A DNA stretch of 64,000 bases from positions 54,317 through 118,316 of the forward strand of contig JAEYMU010000026.1 in the NCBI GenBank assembly GCA_023407175.1, read 5' to 3'. Source of the DNA: Bacillota bacterium (GTDB taxonomy: Bacteria; Bacillota_A; Clostridia; Lachnospirales; Lachnospiraceae). Under the pieces are notes generated by a model, which was not told the origin of the DNA, did no database searches, and saw only the letters and a list, made by a program, of their open reading frames with translations. Within the stretch, counting starts at the first letter, position 1; every line of letters starts with the position of its first letter. A program made the position numbers and the translations under genes. Positions 55,187 through 62,370 of the stretch are shown here, in pieces.

Positions 55187-56230
55187 ATGTCAGGAACATG
55201 GACCAGTCAAAATAAGGTTTTACCGGGAGCATATATTAATTTTTTAACGAACGCGGCATTATCCATAACTCCGGGAGACAGGGGTACGGTAGTGCTGTTA
55301 CAGGAAATGAGCGCAGGTACGCAGGGAGATATCTATACCGTAACTGCCACATCCAATAACTATCCGGAGGGAGTAACCGCTGCGGATCAGCTGTTGGCAA
55401 AGGAAGCATTGAGGGGAGCAAAAACAGTGCTGGTCTACCATTTGGGTACCAGCCATACAGATAGTACTTTAAGTACAGCATTAGCAGCCTTAAAGACCGT
55501 ACATTTCAATACGCTGTGCTATCCCTATGACGGAGCGGAGTATACTGTGAATAAAACAACAATTGTGACCTGGATTAAGGCTCTGCGGTCTGAAGACGGA
55601 GTGAAGGCCCAGGTGGTATTAGCCAATCATACTGCGGATGATGAAAGCGTTATTAATGTTACCAACGGAGTGGTTCTATCAGGCGGAACAGCCCTGACAG
55701 CCGCACAGGCTACAGCCTGGGTTGCCGGTGTCACAGCAGGTGCCAATATCAACCAGTCCAATACAGGAAAGATTTATTCCGGTGCAGTGGATGTTACTCC
55801 CAGAATGACAAAATCTGAAATGGAAGCAGCAATCTCTGCAGGCAAATTCATCTTTAAGGTGGACAGTGCACAGAATGTTTCGGCGGTATATGACATCAAC
55901 TCCCTGACCACAACAACAGTGGATAAGGGAGCGGTGTTTCAAAAGAACAGGGTAATCCGTACCATTGACGGAATTAACAGCGATATTGTTGAAATCTTTG
56001 AATCTAATTACATTGGAAAGGTAAATAATAATGCGGATGGGCGGACTCTGCTTCGTTCCAGTCTGATTGAATACTTCAAAGAGCTTCAGAGATTATCGGC
56101 AATTCAGAATTTTGAAGAAAAGGATGTTATGGTATCGGTTGGCCTGGATAGCGATGCGGTTGTTATCGACTGCTATATTCAGCCAGTAGACAGTGTGGAA
56201 AAGATATACATTACTGTAAACTTATCATAA
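55187..56230 (+). CDS. Phage tail sheath protein, XkdK-like
   Basis: A 347-residue contractile sheath protein. The N-terminus (VLPGAYINF) and C-terminal domain (RVIRTIDGINSDI ... VSVGLDSDAVVIDCYIQPVDSVEKIYITVNLS) are family hallmarks. It is shorter than B. subtilis XkdK (about 466 residues), as in several clostridial tailocin-like clusters. AAAGGAGG precedes the ATG. Its presence makes the tail contractile. Confidence 0.93.
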   Translation: MSGTWTSQNKVLPGAYINFLTNAALSITPGDRGTVVLLQEMSAGTQGDIYTVTATSNNYPEGVTAADQLLAKEALRGAKTVLVYHLGTSHTDSTLSTALAALKTVHFNTLCYPYDGAEYTVNKTTIVTWIKALRSEDGVKAQVVLANHTADDESVINVTNGVVLSGGTALTAAQATAWVAGVTAGANINQSNTGKIYSGAVDVTPRMTKSEMEAAISAGKFIFKVDSAQNVSAVYDINSLTTTTVDKGAVFQKNRVIRTIDGINSDIVEIFESNYIGKVNNNADGRTLLRSSLIEYFKELQRLSAIQNFEEKDVMVSVGLDSDAVVIDCYIQPVDSVEKIYITVNLS

Positions 56231-56311
56231 TTAGTTGGCGAGAAAACCGTGGTTAAAAGAATATCGTTTTATTATAACAAAATTGATTAGTAAATGGGAG
56301 GAAAATAAAAA

Positions 56312-56785
56312 ATGGCAAGTAATTATACAAGGTTATCAGATACAATTACCGCACAGGAAGGAACTGCTATGATTACCATTAACGGCTCCAATAGGGAGCT
56401 GTTTGAGATTTCAAGTTTAAGAGCACAGCTTGATATGGTAGTTCAGGAAAGAAGAATGCTCGGACATAGAATGACACAGCATAAAGTCACTGGTGTTACT
56501 GGTACCGGATCTGCAACCTTATATTTCATGAATAGTGAACAATTAAATCAGGCAATTGATTATATCAAAAAGGGCACTCATGGTAATATTAGCCTTAAGG
56601 TGAAGAATAGCGATCCACAGTCTACAATTGGAGAGCAGGAGGTAGTATTAAGCAATGTTATATTTAATACAATACCTGTTACAGCTTTGGAGGAGTCGGA
56701 TGATCCAATTACCTTTGACAGCGACTTTACATTTGATGATATCAGTTGCCTAAGTTCTTTTGATTTACCTGAAAATTACAGATAA
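56312..56785 (+). CDS. Phage tail tube protein, XkdM-like
   Basis: A 157-residue tube subunit (DUF2001 type): TITAQEGTAMITINGSNREL at the start, GHRMTQHKVTG in the middle and EESDDPITFDSDFTFDDI near the end. It forms the inner tube pushed out when the sheath contracts. GGGAGG precedes the ATG. From about here the sequence becomes clearly more AT-rich than the sheath gene. Confidence 0.92.
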   Translation: MASNYTRLSDTITAQEGTAMITINGSNRELFEISSLRAQLDMVVQERRMLGHRMTQHKVTGVTGTGSATLYFMNSEQLNQAIDYIKKGTHGNISLKVKNSDPQSTIGEQEVVLSNVIFNTIPVTALEESDDPITFDSDFTFDDISCLSSFDLPENYR

Positions 56786-56848
56786 TATTATTATGAGTAG
56801 GGAGCCGAAGCCATTAGAGCTTATAGGCTCCCTTTTAAGGAGGAAAAT

Positions 56849-57250
56849 ATGAGTTCATTAAGTGCATTTTTGCATCCGGTTCAAGTGGATAATAAAGAAG
56901 TAATTATATCAAATCGTTTTTTGGAGGATGGGGTACCGGTTCCATTTATAATACGCCCCATTACGGAAAAAGAAAACGGGCAACTAATGAAAAAGTATAC
57001 GCGCAAAGACAAAAATGGAAAAGATATGTTGGACAGAACAGAGTATGCACATGCGCTTGTAGCCAGCGCTGTAGTATTTCCTGATTTGACAAATGCGGAG
57101 CTTCAGGAGCGATATAAAGTAATGGGGGAAACTTCACTTTTGACTGCAATGTTGAATGTGGGAGAGTTTGCGTTACTTTCACGGATGGTCAGTGAAATCA
57201 GTGGATTAAACAGTGATATCAATAAGGACATTGATGAAGCAAAAAACTAA
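56849..57250 (+). CDS. Tail assembly chaperone, XkdN-like (short frame product)
   Basis: A 133-residue protein with the XkdN pattern (LSAFLHPVQVDNKEVIISNRF, IIRPITEKE, YAHALVASAVVFPDL). It is the unshifted product of a chaperone gene whose final codons lie on a slippery heptamer. Tail assembly chaperones coat the tape measure while the tube is built and are absent from the finished particle. AAGGAGG precedes the ATG. Confidence 0.88.
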   Translation: MSSLSAFLHPVQVDNKEVIISNRFLEDGVPVPFIIRPITEKENGQLMKKYTRKDKNGKDMLDRTEYAHALVASAVVFPDLTNAELQERYKVMGETSLLTAMLNVGEFALLSRMVSEISGLNSDINKDIDEAKN

Positions 57251-57435
57251 TAAAGCAAGGTGATGCAGAATTTTGTCTAGCTCATTTTGCCTTACAAAAG
57301 CTGCATATCTTGCCGTCAACAATAGATGCAATGAACCAAAAAGAAAAGGCTCTATTATATGCAAGCATTCAATTAAGGATTGAGGATGAAAAAAGGCAGA
57401 CAAGAAAACGAAGCACGAAGGGAGGGAGTAGATGA
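56849..57435 (+). CDS. Tail assembly chaperone, long -1 frameshift product
   Basis: Slipping by -1 on A AAA AAC (57241-57247) extends the 133-residue chaperone by 62 residues (LIKQGDAEFC ... KGGSR) to a stop at 57433-57435, giving about 195 residues. The extension has no usable start of its own and is otherwise an unexplained open frame. This is the G/GT arrangement known for many phage tails. Confidence 0.75.
57241..57247 (+). promoter_or_regulatory. -1 programmed frameshift site A AAA AAC
   Basis: In the zero frame the codons are GCA AAA AAC TAA, so the heptamer has the correct X XXY YYZ phase and directly precedes the stop codon. The -1 frame continues CTA ATA AAG and stays open for 62 codons. 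Confidence 0.8.
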
Positions 57436-59069
57436 TGGATAAACTAACTATGCCATACTTTTTACCGGATATTATTAAGGATGCCGCTTACAAAGTGGAA
57501 GAGAGTTTTGCAGGAGCCGTTAAAAATATAGAGGACTCACAAGCAAATATGATAAACGAATTTATTAATGGTCTGGGAGATATAATTTGCCAATGTGATG
57601 ATAACCAAAAATACATGATCAATTCATCCATTAATGAAGAACTTTGTGATATGAATAATGCTATTATTATGAAATTGGACAATATTGAGGATAAATTAGA
57701 TACAATAGTCAGTGACATGAAAAGTTGTATTACTATATCAGAGGATATACAAATATTTATGAATGGTAATAATTTTGCAGATGATGGTAACTTATCAAAT
57801 TTACCAACAGATAGCCTGACGAGTTCACAAACTGATGGGGAAAGCAATACCATTATTGATTATATTAATGACCTTTTATTGCAGATAAGGAACACTATGT
57901 TCGAGACTACGTTTTCCTTATATTTAGAAAAACTTATTAAAAGCGGTGGAATCCGAACTCTTGGTAAAGAGGTATTGAGTGGATTAGGTAAAGTGCTATC
58001 TAGAGCTGGATTAGGAACAGAGATTGCAGGGCTAGCGACAGAATTGGGAGGAGTTTTATCGGCAATTTTACCAGAAGTACTATTAGTTGTAGCTGCAGGT
58101 GTGTTGACAGGAGTTGTTTTATACAGTGTGCTCAACTCTGAAAAATTTACTATAGAGAATTACAATAATGCTGTGTCGGACTTTTTCTCACCTGATACAC
58201 CTTATGAACAATTTAATCCTGATCAAAAACAGATAAATCCTGTATCACAGGCTATGATAGATCTTTTTTCGATTAAAACACCTTCTGATAATTTTAAAAT
58301 TAACAATAAAATTAATAATGGCGAAACTGAAACGAACAACGATCTAATTGAAAAAATTATAACAGATTTATCTGAGAATAATTTCCCTAGGTTTTCGATA
58401 AAGGATTTTGAAAAAAATATAATTGGAAATGGATACCAAGGAACAATGACGGCAAATAATGATATTAGCTATAAATCATTTGAGCAACGAAATGTATTAT
58501 CACAAAGTGATAAGAAGGAATTAATCTATCAGGATATGACTTTACCATCGTTATCTGAATTAAGTGAAATAATATTACCAAATGATGGTTATATCTATAT
58601 ACCGGGCTACCTTGATGGCAATACACAAACAGGGGCGGATAAACAAGATAGGGACACAATTGATTTTGATCAAGTAAAACAGTTACTGATGAATGGGACT
58701 TATGGTACAGAATTAATACAATGGAATTCTTTTTTGCAAAAAAAAGATGGTTCCGAAAAGGCACAGCAGGGAGTTCCCTATGCCAATACCAGCTTACCCT
58801 CTTTTGACGAAATGTATGAGTCTGCTGTTTCATTCTTCAACGAAAAAGGAGAAATAGGAAGCCGTGGAAAAATAGATATGAATGCTGAGGATGTGTCACG
58901 ACTTAATCTTTCGGCTGGGAACAACAATACCAGGATAGTATATAATACTCTGGAACCTAATATAACCATCAACTTTGAAAATGTCTATCAAACTGCTGAT
59001 ATAAATAAGTTGATTCCAAGCTTGAACAGAATATTGCGAGAAGAAATATCAATTGCTGGAGAGGGGTGA
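57432..59069 (+). CDS. Short tape-measure protein
   Basis: A 545-residue protein in the tape-measure position, between the frameshifted chaperone and the LysM gene. It has a helical N-terminal third, a hydrophobic segment near residues 205-235 (LSAILPEVLLVVAAGVLTG), an Asn/Asp-rich middle and a C-terminal TIDINFENVYQ-like end (ITINFENVYQTADINKL), typical of tape measures. Most phage tape measures are longer, so the tail should be short. It overlaps the frameshift product's stop (ATGA). Sequence here is very AT-rich: one 60-base line (58261-58320) has only 10 G/C. Confidence 0.75.
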   Translation: MMDKLTMPYFLPDIIKDAAYKVEESFAGAVKNIEDSQANMINEFINGLGDIICQCDDNQKYMINSSINEELCDMNNAIIMKLDNIEDKLDTIVSDMKSCITISEDIQIFMNGNNFADDGNLSNLPTDSLTSSQTDGESNTIIDYINDLLLQIRNTMFETTFSLYLEKLIKSGGIRTLGKEVLSGLGKVLSRAGLGTEIAGLATELGGVLSAILPEVLLVVAAGVLTGVVLYSVLNSEKFTIENYNNAVSDFFSPDTPYEQFNPDQKQINPVSQAMIDLFSIKTPSDNFKINNKINNGETETNNDLIEKIITDLSENNFPRFSIKDFEKNIIGNGYQGTMTANNDISYKSFEQRNVLSQSDKKELIYQDMTLPSLSELSEIILPNDGYIYIPGYLDGNTQTGADKQDRDTIDFDQVKQLLMNGTYGTELIQWNSFLQKKDGSEKAQQGVPYANTSLPSFDEMYESAVSFFNEKGEIGSRGKIDMNAEDVSRLNLSAGNNNTRIVYNTLEPNITINFENVYQTADINKLIPSLNRILREEISIAGEG

Positions 59070-59073
59070 TATT

Positions 59074-59715
59074 ATGGATAAATATGCAATTATTTTTAGC
59101 TATGGAAGTGTAATACTTAAACTTCCGGTTAATCCCGACAGATTGGAGGCCAGTTCTTTACAAACTATTGAGGAATACAACATTCTAAAGCTTGGCCAAG
59201 TGGCTATTCCTACAAATATGGAATTAAGGGAGTTTAGTTTTGAAGCAGAATTTCCTTATGAAAAACAGCATTATATAGAAACAGGAAAGAATTTCAAGGA
59301 TGCAGAATATTATCTGAACCAATTTAAAACATGGCGAGAACAGCTATTACCTATCAGGTTCATGGCAGGTAAGGCAAGTGATAATACAGTAACTGCAGAT
59401 GCAATTAATACGCTTGTTCTAATTCAAAGTATGACGATCACAGAATATGCTGGGGAAGAGCAGGATAAATATGTTGCTTTCAGACTGAAAGAATATAATC
59501 AATATACTAAAAAGTATATATCAAATTCAGGTACTGAAAATAATCCTAAAAATACTGGTTATTATATAGTAAAATCAGGGGATACCTTGTGGGGTATAGC
59601 GAAAAAATATTATGGAGATGGAACGAAATATACAAAGATTTATAATGCTAACAGGAATATAATATCAAATCCCTCCTTGATACGTCCCGGACAGAAGCTG
59701 GTGATACCCTCATGA
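59074..59715 (+). CDS. LysM-domain baseplate protein, XkdP-like
   Basis: A 213-residue protein with an N-terminal tail-associated region (YGSVILKLPVNPDRLE) and a C-terminal LysM domain (YYIVKSGDTLWGIAKKYYG ... RPGQKLVIPS, residues ~165-213). In PBSX-like tails it links the tape measure and hub. GAGAGGGG precedes the ATG at 59074. Its stop overlaps the next start by four bases. Confidence 0.92.
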   Translation: MDKYAIIFSYGSVILKLPVNPDRLEASSLQTIEEYNILKLGQVAIPTNMELREFSFEAEFPYEKQHYIETGKNFKDAEYYLNQFKTWREQLLPIRFMAGKASDNTVTADAINTLVLIQSMTITEYAGEEQDKYVAFRLKEYNQYTKKYISNSGTENNPKNTGYYIVKSGDTLWGIAKKYYGDGTKYTKIYNANRNIISNPSLIRPGQKLVIPS

Positions 59716-60650
59716 TACAGCTCTTAATAATGGTGAAAGGTAAGCAATATGATATTAGTGAATTGGTCTATAGACTATCTTTTAAAGATAATCTAAATGA
59801 TGGTTGTGGTAAATTGGAATTTACATACAAAAACCAAGATATGGACATAACTAATGGAAGTGTGGTGAGCTTTATTTATGACGCTTCCAATATTTTTTAT
59901 GGATATGTATTCCGGGTAAATAAAAATAAGGATAATGATATTTCCGTTACGGCATATGACCAATTAAGATATTGTAAATTTAGAGATACAGTGGTTATCT
60001 CCGGAGATACGGTAACAACGTTGGTGGTTAAAATGTGTAGTACTTTCAAGCTGAAAAAAGGAACTTTAACGGAAACAGGTTATAAGTTAGCAACCGATGT
60101 GAAAGATGACACGACGTGGCTTGATATTATCTATTCCGGGATAAAGGAAACCAAAAAAAATAAGGGCAAACAGTATGTACTTAGAGATGAATATGGTGTT
60201 ATTTGTATTAGGAATACGGAAGATTTGCAATTAAATCTTATACTTGGAGATAAAAGCCTAGTTTATGATTTTACCTATGATAAGACTATAGACGATAAGA
60301 CTTATAATCAGATTAAACTTCGACTTCCGGGAAATGGTGAGAGTGATAGCAAGTTTATTACTCAAAAGGATGATGATTCTATATCGAGATATGGAGTGCT
60401 TCAGTATTATGAAACGCTGTATAATACAAATTCATCTCAGGCAAAAGAGGAGGCAGAGGAATTGCTTAAGCTCTACAACCGGGAGGCCGAAACCCTGACC
60501 CTTAGCTGCCTGGGGGATACCAGAGTAAGGGCGGGCACGAGCTTCTATGGAAAAATAGAAGACATCGGCTATAATAAGCGGTTGATCGTAAGGTCGGTGA
60601 CGCATAATTATCTTCCGATTCATACGATGGAAGTGGAGGCGATGCTATGA
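59712..60650 (+). CDS. Baseplate hub protein, XkdQ/YqbQ-like
   Basis: A 312-residue hub of the gp27/late-control-D type (YDISELVYRLSFKDNLNDG at the start, VTAYDQLRY, RAGTSFYGKIEDIGYNKRL at the end). It forms the centre of the baseplate. The first ~245 codons are AT-rich, but the sequence changes to GC-rich around 60450, inside the gene, which suggests a recombination joint. ATGA overlaps on both sides. Confidence 0.9.
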   Translation: MIQLLIMVKGKQYDISELVYRLSFKDNLNDGCGKLEFTYKNQDMDITNGSVVSFIYDASNIFYGYVFRVNKNKDNDISVTAYDQLRYCKFRDTVVISGDTVTTLVVKMCSTFKLKKGTLTETGYKLATDVKDDTTWLDIIYSGIKETKKNKGKQYVLRDEYGVICIRNTEDLQLNLILGDKSLVYDFTYDKTIDDKTYNQIKLRLPGNGESDSKFITQKDDDSISRYGVLQYYETLYNTNSSQAKEEAEELLKLYNREAETLTLSCLGDTRVRAGTSFYGKIEDIGYNKRLIVRSVTHNYLPIHTMEVEAML

Positions 60651-60961
60651 TTAATGAGATCAAGGAGGTTGTGCAAAATTATATCAATAATGCAAAGCTA
60701 TGCAGCCTCATGACCGGAACGGTTGTTGACGGCGGAATTATGATCAATGAAAAGCTTACGATTCCAAGTGAACTGATCAGGGGGAATCTTAAGGATTTTG
60801 TTTCTTCCGGGGATAAGGTGAGGTTAATCAGAAACCATGGGGGCAAGGAATTTTACATGGTTGAAATTACCGACAGAGTCTTTCCCGCTAAGGGCACAAC
60901 CATAACTCTGACCCGGAAGGGCAGCACGGATGAATATATTGTGGAGGATGTGAAATTATGA
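60647..60961 (+). CDS. XkdR-like baseplate protein (DUF2577)
   Basis: A 104-residue protein matching the DUF2577/XkdR position and pattern (SGDKVRLIRNHGGKEFYMVEI). It is a small OB-like component probably at the baseplate spike. It overlaps both neighbours by four bases. Confidence 0.85.
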   Translation: MINEIKEVVQNYINNAKLCSLMTGTVVDGGIMINEKLTIPSELIRGNLKDFVSSGDKVRLIRNHGGKEFYMVEITDRVFPAKGTTITLTRKGSTDEYIVEDVKL

Positions 60962-61353
60962 TACCAAATGCAAGTATTGACGTAACTCTTTCGTCCTCTG
61001 ACACCATTGAAACAACAAGAACCTATCGATTGTCAGACAATGTAATCCAGGGCTATGTAGACGGACAGGAGGCATTGCGCCAGGCGATCTATAAGATGCT
61101 TAATACGGAGAAGTATGAATATTCCATCTACAGCTTTTTCTATGGAATTGAGCTGGAAAGCCTGATAGGCAAGGATAGACTTTATGTTCAGATGGAATTG
61201 ATACGCAGAATAAAGGAATGCCTGCTTACGGATGAAAGAGTCAAAGATGTCGGGAATTTTCAGTTTAGTATATTAAGGGATTCCATTTTGTGTACCTTCG
61301 ATGTAATAAGTATCTATGGAACAAGTACAATTAGTAAGGAGGTGAGCATTTGA
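60958..61353 (+). CDS. XkdS-like baseplate wedge protein (DUF2634)
   Basis: A 131-residue protein of the DUF2634/gp25-like kind (TYRLSDNVIQGYVDGQEALRQ, YSFFYGIELESLIGKD). It starts sheath assembly on the baseplate in related systems. It overlaps its neighbours at both ends. Confidence 0.88.
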   Translation: MIPNASIDVTLSSSDTIETTRTYRLSDNVIQGYVDGQEALRQAIYKMLNTEKYEYSIYSFFYGIELESLIGKDRLYVQMELIRRIKECLLTDERVKDVGNFQFSILRDSILCTFDVISIYGTSTISKEVSI

Positions 61354-62369
61354 TGTTTGAAGAAATGACCTATGAGAACATATTGGGGGATATGCTGAAC
61401 CGTGTTACCTCCGATGTTGATAAAAGAGAGGGTTCCGTCATTTATGATGCCCTTGCACCCTGCGCCTATCAACTGGCGCAGGCTTATTTTTATCTGAATA
61501 CCTTTGTTGATCTGGTATCCGGGGATACGGCAGTCGGAGAATATCTGGATAAGGTTGTGGGAGACTATGGGCTTACCAGAAAAGCAGCTACCTATGCGGT
61601 AAGGAAAATAACGACCTCCGGGGCTGCTGGAATAGGGACAAGATGGGGCATAGAGGGTTTGGCTTATGAAATAACAGAACAGCTTGGCACCAATATATAT
61701 CGTGCCATCTGCGAAACAGCAGGAGAAGAGGGAAATATCTATTCGGGAACAATGGAAAATATTGATAATCTACCTGGAATAACGGCTGCTTTAGGGGATA
61801 TCATCACACCGGGTGAAAATGAGGAAACAGATGATGAGCTTAGAGAAAGGTTTTTTGCACAGGTACGGTCGACCTCTACCAGCGGCAATGTGGCGGATTA
61901 TAAAAATTGGGCCTTATCTGTCATCGGGGTGGGAGGAGCAAAGGTTTTTCCGCTCTGGAATGGCAACGGTACAGTGAAGGTAGTTATTGTAGACAATGAT
62001 AAGCAGCCGATGGACAGCAGCCAGCTTGAAGCCGCGGCGGAGTACATCGAGACAGTCCGGCCAATCGGAGCAGCTGTCACAGTGGTATCAGGTACTGCAA
62101 AGACGGTAGATATCACAGCCACAATAAGCCTTGCCTCTGGATACGCCCTGCAATCGGTAGTTGCTGCATTTTTGGAGCTGGTTACAGAGTATTTTAAGGA
62201 TATTGCTTTTGAGGCAACCTATGTCAGCCTTGCCAGGATAGGAACAATCCTGTTGGGAACGGACGGTATTACAGATTACAATGGCCTTAAGCTGAATGGA
62301 AGCACATCCAATGTCACCCTGGCAGACGAGGAAATACCCGTGATTGGCACGGTTAATCTGGAGGTGTGA
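61353..62369 (+). CDS. Baseplate J protein, XkdT-like
   Basis: A 338-residue baseplate wedge protein (gp6/BppJ family). The core TDDELRERFFAQVRS and the GNVADYKNWALSVIGVGGAKVFPLW segment are diagnostic. AAGGAGGTGAG precedes the ATG at 61353; the adjacent TTG is less likely. Related phages usually carry a YmfQ/DUF2313 gene next, but here the fibre gene follows directly. Confidence 0.95.
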   Translation: MFEEMTYENILGDMLNRVTSDVDKREGSVIYDALAPCAYQLAQAYFYLNTFVDLVSGDTAVGEYLDKVVGDYGLTRKAATYAVRKITTSGAAGIGTRWGIEGLAYEITEQLGTNIYRAICETAGEEGNIYSGTMENIDNLPGITAALGDIITPGENEETDDELRERFFAQVRSTSTSGNVADYKNWALSVIGVGGAKVFPLWNGNGTVKVVIVDNDKQPMDSSQLEAAAEYIETVRPIGAAVTVVSGTAKTVDITATISLASGYALQSVVAAFLELVTEYFKDIAFEATYVSLARIGTILLGTDGITDYNGLKLNGSTSNVTLADEEIPVIGTVNLEV

Positions 62370-62370
62370 T

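Noticed and set aside
57241..57435. Stop codon followed by an open frame could mean a broken chaperone gene
   Set aside because: The slippery heptamer is in exact phase and the -1 frame runs to the next start codon; this is the normal frameshift design of tail chaperones.
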